A stretch of DNA of 64,000 nucleotides from Rhodobiaceae bacterium UBA4490 (lineage in GTDB: Bacteria; Pseudomonadota; Alphaproteobacteria; Parvibaculales; Parvibaculaceae): NCBI GenBank assembly GCA_002389665.1, contig DGNO01000001.1:211564-275563 (forward strand), written 5' to 3'. Below, piece by piece: positions 8,692 through 18,218 of the stretch. The notes below the pieces were generated by a model, which saw only the letters and a program-made list of their open reading frames with translations, ran no database searches and was not told where the DNA came from. Made by a program: the position numbers and the translations under genes. Every line of letters starts with the position of its first letter. Within the stretch, counting starts at the first letter, position 1.

Positions 8692-10039
8692 ATCGCCCTG
8701 CCTCAATAAATTTGGAGGGGTCGCGGACTTTACCGTCGAACCAGACCTCATAGTGAACATGCGGACCCGTCGAACGGCCCGTCGAGCCGACACGTCCAAC
8801 CTTGTGCCGGAAGCCGACTTTCTGACCAACCTTCACATGGATGGACCGAAGATGAGCGTAACGCGTCTTCAGCCCATTTCCATGATCAATTTCGATCAGC
8901 CGGCCATATGCGCCATGGTGAGACGCGTATGTGACGATACCGGGGGCGGTGGAATAGACGGATGTCCCGCTGGGAGCCCCCATATCGACGCCAGAGTGAT
9001 AGGCCAGTTTCCGGGTGAACGGGTCCACGCGGCGGCCAAAGTCACTGGTAATTCTGTTGTGGTAGAGGGGGGAGCCGAGCGGCATTTTAGCAAGCGCTTC
9101 GTTGAGGCCGGAAAGACGGTCGAGATTGCGCGAAATCCGGTAGACCTGGCGGCCGAACCCAGCTTCTTCCGCGCCGCCCGCAAGCTCGTCCCCTTCGGTC
9201 AGGGTCAAAAGCGGGCCGCCGGAGGCGGTGCCTTCATCGGCGTCGATGCGCGAGAGAATGTCTTCCGCATCCACCACTTCGGTCATGGAAATCACGGATT
9301 CGATTTCACGGATCTGCCGGTCCGTCGTCTCTTCCATGGAATTGACGAAAGCCTGCTGGGCCCGGTCGAGGCCCTCAAGCCGCTCCTCGATGCCCATATC
9401 GGCAGCTGACGGCGCCGGGGTGGAGGAGAAAGCGAAAAGCGAGGCGAGGCCGAACGCATTATCCGTATCACGGTGGCGCGTTTCGGACTGGTCGAGGCTG
9501 GCGTGATCGACACGGGAAAGGCGCGGCGCACCGGCGAGGTCTGTTGCCGCCATCAGCACCTTGTTGGTGCGGCCCTTCTCCGAGCCTTCCGCATTGGTCT
9601 GCGCGAAACGCACGCGCATAGACTGCATCTGTTTGCTCGCCGCTTCGCGCTGCGCCAAGATTTCGGAAATCTGATTATGCTTGTTTTCAAGCTCTTTGGT
9701 CGTTGCCAGGAAACGTTCCTGCGCGAGAACCAGCTGTCCGTTCAGATCGTCATAGGCCGACTGCATCTGCGCGACACGCTCTTCATAAGCGGCCTGCATG
9801 CGCACATATTTGCGGTCCTTGGACGCGATGATCTGCTCTTTGAAGACCACGTTCACGGATGTGAAGGCGACCCAGGAGAAAAAGCAAAGCGCGACGGCGC
9901 TCAGCCCGAGCTGGGTGAGCGGCGAAAGCGAAATGAACTGCACTTGACCGTGGCTGCGCAGGTAGATCTGGCGCTCGGTATAGAACCGGGACCAGAAATT
10001 ACGAAGCCGATCAAGCCAATGGCCAGAGCTGTGGAGCAT
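8669..10039 (-). CDS. lmdC: M23 (LytM) peptidoglycan endopeptidase, LmdC-like
   Basis: Inner-membrane-anchored murein endopeptidase. One TM helix (~42-65) is followed by a periplasmic coiled coil (~75-140, rich in ERVAQMQSAYDDL-type heptads), then the M23 domain (~320-440). Zinc ligands lie in YHSGVDMGAP and in HVHYEVWF (HxH). 456 residues. It overlaps bacA by 23 bp. The short cytoplasmic N-terminus (residues 1-40) is the part expected to contact the bactofilin polymer in the Hyphomonas/Rhodomicrobium system. Two TTAA-type dyads lie directly upstream. Confidence 0.88.
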   Translation of the reverse strand: MLHSSGHWLDRLRNFWSRFYTERQIYLRSHGQVQFISLSPLTQLGLSAVALCFFSWVAFTSVNVVFKEQIIASKDRKYVRMQAAYEERVAQMQSAYDDLNGQLVLAQERFLATTKELENKHNQISEILAQREAASKQMQSMRVRFAQTNAEGSEKGRTNKVLMAATDLAGAPRLSRVDHASLDQSETRHRDTDNAFGLASLFAFSSTPAPSAADMGIEERLEGLDRAQQAFVNSMEETTDRQIREIESVISMTEVVDAEDILSRIDADEGTASGGPLLTLTEGDELAGGAEEAGFGRQVYRISRNLDRLSGLNEALAKMPLGSPLYHNRITSDFGRRVDPFTRKLAYHSGVDMGAPSGTSVYSTAPGIVTYASHHGAYGRLIEIDHGNGLKTRYAHLRSIHVKVGQKVGFRHKVGRVGSTGRSTGPHVHYEVWFDGKVRDPSKFIEAGRYVFTQQG

Positions 10040-10057
10040 ACCCCTCAGAAACCCCCG

Positions 10058-10072
10058 TTAACCCCCTGTTAA
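10058..10072. promoter_or_regulatory. CtrA-type box TTAA-N7-TTAA upstream of lmdC
   Basis: TTAACCCCCTGTTAA is an exact match to the CtrA consensus TTAA-N7-TTAA. It lies 19 bp before the lmdC start codon. CtrA is the cell-cycle master regulator of alphaproteobacteria; binding is inferred. Confidence 0.55.
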
Positions 10073-10117
10073 GGGGCTGATTTCATCTCAATCCGTCGTC
10101 AATTTCAACAGGAACGA

Positions 10118-10136
10118 GTTAACATATCGTGTTAAC
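10118..10136. promoter_or_regulatory. GTTAAC-N7-GTTAAC dyad upstream of lmdC
   Basis: Two palindromic GTTAAC hexamers are separated by ATATCGT, 80 bp upstream of lmdC, and followed by a further TTAACCCTAAC stretch. This could be a second CtrA or other cell-cycle site. Spacing between the TTAA cores is nine, not seven. Confidence 0.4.
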
Positions 10137-10229
10137 CCTAACAAACTGACGACAGTTTACGTTTTTCGCGCGCGCGGGCCCGGTTTTGCGCCGTTTTACC
10201 CGCCAATTTTTTTGCCACCCGGCGGCGGC

Positions 10230-11063
10230 TCATTCGCCGGCAAGCGGCTCATAGAAGGCCGCATCGAGCCCAGCCTGGTGTCGCGCATCCGTATTAAAGG
10301 GCGGTTTAAGCGCGCCCCTGAAATAAGTGCGCACCATATCGTGAAAAAGCGCCGCTGGCTCCGCGCCTTTTGTCGCTGCCTGGTGGGCGAACCAGAACGT
10401 GCCCGCCCGCACATGGCCCTTTTCTTCCTCATAGATCATTTCGAGGACGGCGGCGCTTTCATGGTCGCCCGCGCCCCGCAGCCGCTCCACGGTCTTGGGT
10501 GTCACATCGAGCCCGCGCGCCTCCAGCACCATGGGCACGACGGCAAGGCGGGCAGTGAGGTCATGGGCGGTCTTTTCCGATGCTTCCCAGAGCCCGTCAT
10601 GGGCGGGCAGGTCCCCATACGTACCGCCCATGGCGGCCAGCCGGCCCTGGAGGGCAAGGAAATGCTTTGCCTCCTCACCGCCGACCTTCAGCCATTCATC
10701 GGTAAAGGCGCGGGGCATCTCCTGGCCGAAACGGCCCACGATATCGAAGGCAAGGTCGATGGCATTGAGCTCGATATGGGCAAGGGCATGAAGAAGGGCA
10801 AAGCGTCCCCGCTCGCCCTTGAAGGTGCGCCGGGGCATGGCGGCAGGAGAAAGCAGCTCCGGGCGCGCCGGCCGGGCCGGGCGGGAAGGCATATCGCCGG
10901 GACGGTATTCAGCCGCAAGGTGGCCCTCTGTCCAGGCTTTGGCGGTGGCAGCAGCAGCACGCGCTTTTTCGTCCGCATCGCCGGTTTGAAGGACGAGCAG
11001 CACGGCTTCATGGAGGCTTTCGGGCAAAGCCCCTGCCATACCTCGGGGTATGCCCCCGATCAT
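10230..11063 (-). CDS. DUF455 ferritin-like diiron protein
   Basis: Predicted helical-bundle protein of the DUF455 family; function unproven. Two Glu/ExxH metal-ligand pairs are visible: HIELNAID with EEAKH (~residues 100-135), and VLEARGLD with EEEKGH (~180-215). These are consistent with a carboxylate-bridged diiron site. The ATG at 11063 overlaps the bcp stop in an ATGA junction, so the two are co-translated, linking this protein to peroxide or oxidative stress. The N-terminal MIGGIPRG may be extra; ATG at 11039 (MAGALPES) is an alternative start. Confidence 0.8.
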   Translation of the reverse strand: MIGGIPRGMAGALPESLHEAVLLVLQTGDADEKARAAAATAKAWTEGHLAAEYRPGDMPSRPARPARPELLSPAAMPRRTFKGERGRFALLHALAHIELNAIDLAFDIVGRFGQEMPRAFTDEWLKVGGEEAKHFLALQGRLAAMGGTYGDLPAHDGLWEASEKTAHDLTARLAVVPMVLEARGLDVTPKTVERLRGAGDHESAAVLEMIYEEEKGHVRAGTFWFAHQAATKGAEPAALFHDMVRTYFRGALKPPFNTDARHQAGLDAAFYEPLAGE

Positions 11064-11545
11064 GCCTCGGCCTTATCCAGCGCCTTCGCCGCTTCCAGCA
11101 CTTCCTCGGCGTGGCCTTTCACCTTCACCTTGGGCCAGACGCGGGCGATCTTGCCCTTGGTGTCGATCAGGTAGGTGGCGCGCACGATCCCCATGAACTC
11201 GCGCCCGTAGAGCTTTTTGAGGGCCCAGACGCCGTATTTTTCAAGCATCCCGCCGTCTTCGTCGGAGGCGAGGATGACTTTCAGATCGTGTTTCTCGCGG
11301 AACTTGCCGTGCCGCTCGATACTGTCCTTGGAGACGCCGATGACCGCGGTATTCGCCTTCTTGAATTTCGGCATCAGCGCGGAAAAGTCGATGGCCTCGG
11401 TGGTGCAGCCCGGCGTCATATCCTTCGGATAGAAATAGAGCACGACATTCTGGCCCTTGAGGTCCGAAAGGCGGATTTTCTCCCCCTCATCCGTCGGCAG
11501 GGTGAAGGCGGGGGCCTTATCCCCTTCGCTCAGCATGTCGCTCAT
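11060..11545 (-). CDS. bcp: Thioredoxin-dependent peroxiredoxin, Bcp/PrxQ type
   Basis: Reduces H2O2 and organic hydroperoxides. Start at 11545 (MSDMLSEGDKAPAF) with a textbook AGGAGG seven bases upstream; 161 residues. The peroxidatic Cys lies in DMTPGCTTEA. The resolving Cys found five residues later in E. coli Bcp is missing (TPGCTTEAIDFSA), so this is a 1-Cys variant or uses another thiol. Other conserved blocks are FTLP, GVSKDS and KYGVW. The longer upstream open frame, with no similarity to anything, is not used. Its stop overlaps the DUF455 start by 4 bp. Confidence 0.92.
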   Translation of the reverse strand: MSDMLSEGDKAPAFTLPTDEGEKIRLSDLKGQNVVLYFYPKDMTPGCTTEAIDFSALMPKFKKANTAVIGVSKDSIERHGKFREKHDLKVILASDEDGGMLEKYGVWALKKLYGREFMGIVRATYLIDTKGKIARVWPKVKVKGHAEEVLEAAKALDKAEA

Positions 11546-11768
11546 GAAACCTCCTGAAGCAATGTTGGAAAACGGACCGGCGGGGCCGGTTTGGCTTGCG
11601 CCCGCGCGCCTTTTGGAAGATGAAGATATTTCAGAAATATCAACACCTTGACGCCACATTTTCACGGCAAATGTTGCCGGGCAATGTTTAGCGGGGGAAA
11701 GGGCATCCGGCAACCGGGCAGCGTGCCGCGCAAGAGAGCGCCGCCTGTCACGGTGAAACCCGGAAACG

Positions 11769-14700
11769 ATGTCCCCCGGAACCGGTGCCGAACGAGATGC
11801 AGAGAAGGCCAGCCCAGACGTGATCCGCCGTACCACGAAATATACGCTCGAAGCGCTGGGCGTCATTCTGGCTGCCGGGATGCTCTTGATCGGCGTGACG
11901 GTCTGGCAGCTTTCCACCGGCCCGATTTCTCTGAACTTCCTGACCGAGACGCTGGAGACACTGGCCAATGAGCGCCTGGAGACGGGCCAGCTCGACATTG
12001 GCGAGACCATTCTCGACTGGTCGGACGACCGCACCGAACTTCTGATCTATTTCCGCAATGTGGTGGTGAAGGACGGCAGCGGCGAGGAGCTTGTCGCCGT
12101 GCCGCGCGCCTTTGTGGATTTGCGCCTGCGTTCTTTATTGCTGGGGGAATTTGCGCCGCAAAAGGTCGGGCTTTTCGGTGTCTCGGCAAAAGTCGTGCGC
12201 CGGCCGGATACCGGCGTGGAGATCGCGCTTGTCTCGCAAACAGAAGAGGGGGATGAGCGCACCGGCCCCGAGCTTGGCCCGCTGCTGGCGGGGCTTGCCG
12301 ATGAAGCCGCCCCCGGCTCGCCCTTCCGCTATCTCCAGCGCATGGTGATCCGCCGGGCGGAAGTCACCTTCGTCGATCAGGTGAACAACGTGACCTGGCA
12401 GGCGCCGTCCGCGACCTTTGCGGCGCTGCGCGATGAAGAGGGCGTTTCGGCCAATTTCGATTCCGACATCCTGATCGGCGATCTGCGCGCCCATATGACG
12501 CTAACGGGTCTGGTGAAACCCAAAGCTGAGCATGCCAATCTCGATCTTGCGATTTCCGGTTTCAACCCGGCTGTGCTTGGCCGGTCCTCGCCGATGTTTT
12601 CGGACTTTGCGCCCTTCGATCTCGTTTTCGAGGGAACGGGGCTCGTCGACATTTCTCTGAAAGACGGCGCGCTGCTTTCCGCGCGGGTGGAGCTGACCTC
12701 CGAGCCCGGCGAAATGAACGTGCCCGAGCTGTCGCCCGAGCCCATCGCCATCGAGCAGGCCCGGCTCGATGTGGCGCTCGACCCCATTGCCGAAACGCTG
12801 ATCATTCACGAGCTCGATTATAAAGCGGGCGCGAACCGCGCGCAGGTTACAGGGCGCGCGGACTTCAAACGCGATGGGCCCTTTTCCGTCACCTCCGCCA
12901 AGGTCGATCTGACGGCGCGCAATCTGTCCGCCGCGGTGCCTGAGGTGATCGATGGCGAACTCAATCTTGCCTCGGTGCATGTGGCGGGCGATCTCTTTTT
13001 CACCGAGCGCCGGGCGAAATTCTCCGATCTTACTTTGCGTACGGAAACGGGTTTCGTTTCTTTCGAAGGGGAAGTGAAGGACGCGCCCGAGACGCCGGAC
13101 TCGCCCGCCGTTCATGCCACGGCGAAAGTCGAGAATATTACGGTCGCGGATCTGCGCCATCTTTGGCCCATCGGTCTTGCGAAAGGCGCGCGCAAATGGT
13201 TCTTCGAGAATGTCGAAGGCGGCACGGTAACAAGCGGTGATTTCACCGCTGCGCTCGAGCCCGGTATGATCGCCATTGCCGACAATCATGGTGAGCTGCC
13301 GCTGGATGCGCTCGATTTCCGTTTCACGCTTCAGGACATTTTCATGTCTTATCTCGGGCCCATGCCGCGCCTCGCGGTGCCCGAAGCGAATGGCCATCTG
13401 ACGGGCGACACGTTCGAGGCGCTCGTCCCGCAGGGCACGATCGAAGTAGCGGGCGAGACGCTCAATGTAACCGAAGGCCGTTTCTATGCCCCCGCGCTCC
13501 ACATCAAAGGCGGGCCGGGCGAGATTTATTTCGCCGTCGATGGCACGTTGAAAGGCCTGTTGAACTATTTCGATCATGAGCCCTTGGGCTTCATCTCGGG
13601 CTTCGGTCTCGATCCCGATAGCGCGGGCGGCACGGGCAGCCTTAAGGGCGAAATAAAATTGCCGCTGCGCGACGGCATTATGCTGGAAGAAGTGAAATAT
13701 AAAGGTACCGCCAAGGCGCAGAACGCGAGCCTGCCGGCCATCATCGATAATATTTCCATTAGCGAGGGCATGCTCGATATCGCGGTGAACCCGGAAGCGC
13801 TCACCATCGAAGGGCCGGTGAAGCTCAACGGCGCGCAGGTGCGGGCCGCCTGGCGGGAGCGGATTTCCAAAAGCGCGCCGGGCCCTGCCACGCGCATCCG
13901 CCTGCAAGGGGCGCTGGAAGGGGCGGACCGGCGGGCGCTCGGCATTTCGCTCGATGACTATGTGGTCGGCCCGGCAAGCGTTGATGCGGTTTTCACCGGT
14001 GACGGGCAGGATATTCAGGGCGGGCCCGTCAAACTCGATCTGACGGATACCATCATCAAGATCGGTTCCATCGGCTGGTGGAAACCGGCGGGCAGCCCGG
14101 CAAACGGCTCCTTCGATCTTGCCTTCAAGAGAGGCGGCGGCTTTGCGCTGAATGATATCGCCCTTGGCGGCGCCGAACTTGAGGCGGCGGGCAAGGTCGA
14201 TATTACCGCGGAAGGAAAAGTCGCCAGTGCGGAGATTTCCGCCTTTCGGCTTGGCGAACGCACACGCGGCACGCTCAGCGCCAAGCGCGATGCGGCAAGC
14301 GGCAAGACCACCATGATGATCCGGGGGCCGAGCCTCGATGCGCGCGGCATTCTGGATGAGCTTTTCGGCGGCGGCGTCAAAGGCATGCCGGAAAGTGACT
14401 ATGAGCCAGAAGAGGATGAGCCTGCCGAGCCGCTCGAAATCGATGCGGCCTTCCAGAAAGCTCATGCCTATCACGGCGAAGAGGTGGAAAATGCCGTCTT
14501 CTTCTTGCGGCAGGAAAAAGAGCGCGTCGAAGAATTGCAGCTCACCGCGACCTGGAAGGACGGGCCGCCCATTCTCGCCATGATCGCGCGCGATGAGGCG
14601 GGTGTACGCCGCCTGACCGCCAGCACGGATGACGCGGGCCGCGCTTTCAAGGCCATCGACTTCTACGAGTCCATCGAAGGGGGCACGGTTGCCGTCAACG

Positions 14701-15326
14701 GGCATTTCGAAAACGAGGAAACCAACCCCGTTCTCAAAGGCACGCTCACCGGCGCTAATCTGCGCGTCATCGATGCGCCGCTTCTTGCGAAACTTTTGAC
14801 GGTGGGCTCCTTCACCGGCATTGCCGACACGATGGGCGGAGAGGGCATCCGCTTCGAGCAGATGAAAGTGCCGTTCCGTTCCACCGAGACACGGCTTTAT
14901 ATCGACGAGGCGAATATGGTCGGGCCGGCCATCGGGCTTACCTTGCGCGGGGAAATCGATCAGCGCTCGGACGTTATGGAGCTCGCGGGCACCATCGTTC
15001 CCGCTTACACGATCAATTCCATTCTCGGCAATGTGCCGATCCTCGGCGATCTCTTTGTCGGGCGCGAAGGTGAGGGGATTTTCGCCGCGACCTATGCGAT
15101 CAAGGGCAAGGCGGAAGATCCGCAAATCATCGTCAATCCGCTGGCTGCGCTCGCACCGGGCTTCCTGCGACGGGTCTTTGAATTCGGTTCCACCCTACCG
15201 GAAGAGAGGGATGCCGAGGCCCCTGAGGCTGCGCCTGAAAAAGCCCCTGAAAAGGCGGGTGAACCGGCTGAGGCACCGCTGGAAGAAATGCCCGGTCCCG
15301 ATGAGGGCAGATCCCCCGCACCCTAG
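11769..15326 (+). CDS. AsmA-like/DUF3971 envelope protein, YhdP/TamB superfamily
   Basis: Very large (1185-residue) inner-membrane-anchored periplasmic protein. One TM helix lies at ~25-48 (LGVILAAGMLLIGVTVWQL). A long repetitive beta-rich region follows, with recurring LDLAISGF, ARLDVALDP and GELNLASVHV-type strands. A C-terminal AsmA_2-like region (~980-1130) holds NPVLKGTLTGANLRVID and GPAIGLTLRGEIDQRSDVMELAGT. Members of this superfamily are bridge-like proteins that move phospholipid to the outer membrane. That role is family knowledge, not shown here. The C-terminal 50 residues are Glu/Ala/Pro-rich and disordered. It is divergent from bcp. Confidence 0.85.
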   Translation: MSPGTGAERDAEKASPDVIRRTTKYTLEALGVILAAGMLLIGVTVWQLSTGPISLNFLTETLETLANERLETGQLDIGETILDWSDDRTELLIYFRNVVVKDGSGEELVAVPRAFVDLRLRSLLLGEFAPQKVGLFGVSAKVVRRPDTGVEIALVSQTEEGDERTGPELGPLLAGLADEAAPGSPFRYLQRMVIRRAEVTFVDQVNNVTWQAPSATFAALRDEEGVSANFDSDILIGDLRAHMTLTGLVKPKAEHANLDLAISGFNPAVLGRSSPMFSDFAPFDLVFEGTGLVDISLKDGALLSARVELTSEPGEMNVPELSPEPIAIEQARLDVALDPIAETLIIHELDYKAGANRAQVTGRADFKRDGPFSVTSAKVDLTARNLSAAVPEVIDGELNLASVHVAGDLFFTERRAKFSDLTLRTETGFVSFEGEVKDAPETPDSPAVHATAKVENITVADLRHLWPIGLAKGARKWFFENVEGGTVTSGDFTAALEPGMIAIADNHGELPLDALDFRFTLQDIFMSYLGPMPRLAVPEANGHLTGDTFEALVPQGTIEVAGETLNVTEGRFYAPALHIKGGPGEIYFAVDGTLKGLLNYFDHEPLGFISGFGLDPDSAGGTGSLKGEIKLPLRDGIMLEEVKYKGTAKAQNASLPAIIDNISISEGMLDIAVNPEALTIEGPVKLNGAQVRAAWRERISKSAPGPATRIRLQGALEGADRRALGISLDDYVVGPASVDAVFTGDGQDIQGGPVKLDLTDTIIKIGSIGWWKPAGSPANGSFDLAFKRGGGFALNDIALGGAELEAAGKVDITAEGKVASAEISAFRLGERTRGTLSAKRDAASGKTTMMIRGPSLDARGILDELFGGGVKGMPESDYEPEEDEPAEPLEIDAAFQKAHAYHGEEVENAVFFLRQEKERVEELQLTATWKDGPPILAMIARDEAGVRRLTASTDDAGRAFKAIDFYESIEGGTVAVNGHFENEETNPVLKGTLTGANLRVIDAPLLAKLLTVGSFTGIADTMGGEGIRFEQMKVPFRSTETRLYIDEANMVGPAIGLTLRGEIDQRSDVMELAGTIVPAYTINSILGNVPILGDLFVGREGEGIFAATYAIKGKAEDPQIIVNPLAALAPGFLRRVFEFGSTLPEERDAEAPEAAPEKAPEKAGEPAEAPLEEMPGPDEGRSPAP

Positions 15327-15430
15327 AACCGGCGCGTCTTTCCACAGCCAAAGCTGGTCAGGGGCGCTAATGGGTGGCATCATCCCTCCATAAATATACG
15401 CATTTCGAATGTCTGGAGGAGGAACAGCTC

Positions 15431-16591
15431 ATGTCGAAATCGGTAGGAGCGGAATCGGTTGGAAAAAATCAGATCACGATCGATCCCGCCTATGATGCGG
15501 TGGCGCCGGACGATTTCCCGGCGATGATGGAGGTGGACCGCTACGGCAAAAGGTCCACGGCTTTCGACAAGATCATTTCAGCGACCCATGATCATTTCTG
15601 GGACCCGCTCGACACGAAATATATCGACTTCTCCGAGCCGTGGGATTTGGAAAAGGAGATGCTCATTCCAGAGGATATGAATCTGGAATTGCGCACCGCC
15701 GTTTCCGACAAGCTGGACGAGGGGCAGAAGATCTACCTCGTGAATGAATCCGTGCGCTGGACCATGTCGTCCATCCTGCATGGGGAGCAGGGCGCGCTCA
15801 ATCTTTCCGCAAGCCTCTGCCACATCATGAAAGACCCGGGCGCGCAGGAATATGCGGCGAACCAGACGCGCGAGGAAGCGCGCCATGTGACGGGCTTCTC
15901 CCGTTACATTCAAGCCCGCTGGGGCAAGCCCGCGCCCTGCGGCGCAGTGCTCGAGGAATTGCTGGTCGAGCTGGTGGGCACGCCCGTCGTCTGGAAGAAG
16001 CTCGTCGGCATGCAGATGGTGCTCGAAGGGCTCGCCATGGGCACTTTTGCCGCTTTCTATGCGCGCACCCATGACCCGCTCTTGAAGCGCCTCATGCAGC
16101 TTGTGATGACGGATGAAGCCTTCCATCACAAGTTCGGCAAGATCTGGGCGGACCGCACGGTGCCGAACCTGCCGCCCGAAGAGCGCGACATGATCGAGGA
16201 TTGGGCGCTGGAGGTCTTCCTGCGGCTCCTCAACAATTCTTCGGGGCCTGAGCAGAAGAAGCATCTTTATGAAAAAGTCGGTCTCGACTGGCGCTGGGTT
16301 CAAGGCGCATTGATGGAAGCGATGACGGATACCCGCATGCGCAAGGAAATGCGCAGCGGCACCAGCATTTTCCGTACGCTGATCAAGACGCTCTTGAAGG
16401 CCGGCATCATCACCGAGCGCACGGCGCCCAAATATGCCGCCTATGTGGACCTTGAAGAGCTTTATGCCGAAGGCGACCGCATGGTGGGCGATGCCATTGC
16501 CGAGGAAGGCATCAAATATCTGAAAGAAATCAACGGCGCGGGCGGCGACGGCAGCCTCTTTGCGTTGGGCGGGACGTCTGCCGCCGAGTGA
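15431..16591 (+). CDS. Ferritin-like diiron-carboxylate protein of unknown substrate
   Basis: 386 residues starting at ATG 15431, preceded by GGAGGAGGAA; the 19-codon upstream extension is rejected. Two Glu-x(~30)-ExxH units are seen: GEQGALN with EEARH (~120-150), and LEGLAMG with DEAFHH (~205-240). This fits an R2-like/AurF-like diiron oxidase or oxygenase fold. No cofactor radical tyrosine can be assigned. It stands alone between the DUF3971 gene and its own terminator. The substrate is not predictable. Homology to p-aminobenzoate N-oxygenase-type proteins is possible but unproven. Confidence 0.75.
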   Translation: MSKSVGAESVGKNQITIDPAYDAVAPDDFPAMMEVDRYGKRSTAFDKIISATHDHFWDPLDTKYIDFSEPWDLEKEMLIPEDMNLELRTAVSDKLDEGQKIYLVNESVRWTMSSILHGEQGALNLSASLCHIMKDPGAQEYAANQTREEARHVTGFSRYIQARWGKPAPCGAVLEELLVELVGTPVVWKKLVGMQMVLEGLAMGTFAAFYARTHDPLLKRLMQLVMTDEAFHHKFGKIWADRTVPNLPPEERDMIEDWALEVFLRLLNNSSGPEQKKHLYEKVGLDWRWVQGALMEAMTDTRMRKEMRSGTSIFRTLIKTLLKAGIITERTAPKYAAYVDLEELYAEGDRMVGDAIAEEGIKYLKEINGAGGDGSLFALGGTSAAE

Positions 16592-16612
16592 GTTTCTTTG
16601 AGCGGAATGCGA

Positions 16613-16645
16613 ACAGCCCGGGACATGCTCCCGGGCTTTTTGTTT
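16613..16645 (+). terminator. Rho-independent terminator after the diiron gene
   Basis: AGCCCGGGA-CATGC-TCCCGGGCT is followed by TTTTTGTTTTG, 22 bp beyond the stop codon. Confidence 0.85.
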
Positions 16646-16659
16646 TGTGGCTGGCGCCC

Positions 16660-16756
16660 ATGGACCCCGAGACAAGCCCGGGGTGACGCTTAGTGGGTGT
16701 GGCGGCGCTGTGCTCTTTACGCAGGCTGTCACCCCGGCTCTCGTGCCGGGGTCCAC
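16660..16756. repeat. Paired palindromic repeat element, copy C (diverged)
   Basis: Outer arms of the same family as copies A and B (ATGGACCCCGAGACAAGC... and ...GCCGGGGTCCAC), but with an unrelated 40-nt loop and several arm mismatches. It lies between convergent genes, the diiron protein and tyrS. Confidence 0.8.
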
Positions 16757-16817
16757 GCAGCTTATCCGCTGGCCGCAGTCTCAGTGCGAACACCTGAGGA
16801 AACGGGAAACTAAACCC

Positions 16818-18071
16818 TCACACCGGCTTCAGCAGCACATGCTTCTTCTTGCCAAGCGACAGTTTCACCACGCCGTCGCCGGTCACATGATCGCGGGTCA
16901 GCGACAGCTTTTCGTCTTTCACCTGTTCGTCATTGACGCGGAGGCCCCCGCCTTTGACCTGACGGCGGGCCTCCCCGTTTGAGGCGCAAAGCCCGGCGGT
17001 GACGAAGGCGGAAAGGACACCGATCCCGGCATCGAGCTCGGCGGCGGGCACTTCCACCGTCGGCAGGTCCGCGCTGATCGCCCCTTGCTCGAAGGCGACG
17101 CGGGCGGTCTCGGCGGCTTTTTCCGCCGCGTCCCGTCCATGCACCATGGCGGTCGCTTCGGTCGCGAGGATTTTCTTGGCATCGTTCAGCTCCGCGCCTT
17201 CCAGCGCTTCGAGCCGGGCGACTTCCTCCAAGGGCAAATCGGTGAAGAGTTTGAGGAAGCGGCCGACATCGGCATCTTCCGTGTTCCGCCAGAACTGCCA
17301 GTAGTCATAGACGGAAAGCATGTCCTCGTTCAGCCAGACGGCGCCCTGCGCGGTCTTGCCCATCTTCTGGCCCGAAGAGGTGGTGAGGAGGTTCGTCGTC
17401 AGCCCCACAAGCTCGGCATCTTGCGTGCGCCGGCCAAGCTCGATGCCGTTGATGATGTTGCCCCACTGGTCCGAACCGCCCATTTGCAGATCGCAGCCAT
17501 AGCGCCGGTTCAGCTCCACGAAGTCATAGGCCTGCAGGATCATGTAATTGAATTCGAGGAAGGAGAAGGACTGCTCACGTTCGAGACGCAGCTTCACACT
17601 GTCGAAGGAGAGCATGCGGTTGACGGAGAAGTGGCGGCCATAATCGCGCAGGAAGTCGATGTAATGCAGCTCGTCCAGCCAGTCCCGGTTATTGACCATG
17701 ACGGCGTCCGTCGGCCCGTCGCCGAAGGTCAGGAATTTCTTGAAGACTTCCTTGATGCCCGCAAGGTTCGCGTCGATCTGCTCGTCGGTCAGGAGCGGGC
17801 GCGCGGAATCCTTGAAGGAAGGATCACCGACCCGCGTCGTGCCCCCGCCCATCAGCACGATGGGCTTGTGGCCGGTGCGCTGCAGCTGGCGCAGCATCAG
17901 GATCTGGATGAGATGGCCGACATGGAGCGAGGCCGCCGTCGCGTCGAAGCCGATATAGCCGGTGACGATTCCCTTGCCGGCGCGCTCGTCGAGCAGCGCA
18001 TAATCCGAGCACTGGTTCAGGAAACCGCGCTCGTCCATGACTTTCAGGAATTCGGATTTAAACTGGCTCAT
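16818..18071 (-). CDS. tyrS: Tyrosyl-tRNA synthetase
   Basis: Class I aminoacyl-tRNA synthetase charging tRNA-Tyr. The HIGH-like signature is HVGHL (~residues 51-55) and the KMSKS-like loop is KMGKT. Tyrosine pocket residues are seen in [11 protein letters not shown] and [11 protein letters not shown]. The C-terminal S4 RNA-binding domain (~350-410) holds [18 protein letters not shown]. The 417-residue length is typical. Its divergent neighbour is anmK. Confidence 0.96.
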   Translation of the reverse strand: MSQFKSEFLKVMDERGFLNQCSDYALLDERAGKGIVTGYIGFDATAASLHVGHLIQILMLRQLQRTGHKPIVLMGGGTTRVGDPSFKDSARPLLTDEQIDANLAGIKEVFKKFLTFGDGPTDAVMVNNRDWLDELHYIDFLRDYGRHFSVNRMLSFDSVKLRLEREQSFSFLEFNYMILQAYDFVELNRRYGCDLQMGGSDQWGNIINGIELGRRTQDAELVGLTTNLLTTSSGQKMGKTAQGAVWLNEDMLSVYDYWQFWRNTEDADVGRFLKLFTDLPLEEVARLEALEGAELNDAKKILATEATAMVHGRDAAEKAAETARVAFEQGAISADLPTVEVPAAELDAGIGVLSAFVTAGLCASNGEARRQVKGGGLRVNDEQVKDEKLSLTRDHVTGDGVVKLSLGKKKHVLLKPV

Positions 18072-18218
18072 CGGACTTTCTATGTGTTGTTTGCTGGTTA
18101 TGTTCTGTTGCTATGCGGTACAGGCGTGCCCTCGCTATGCGGCGCGGGCGTGGTATATCAGCTTTTTCGGCCCCGTGCAGGGGCTTAAGGCCGAAACCGG
18201 CGATGAGGGGAGCGGAAA

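Noticed and set aside
11060..12034. 324-residue form of Bcp
   Set aside because: The true start has AGGAGG at 11546-11555 and the upstream extension overlaps the divergent DUF3971 gene.
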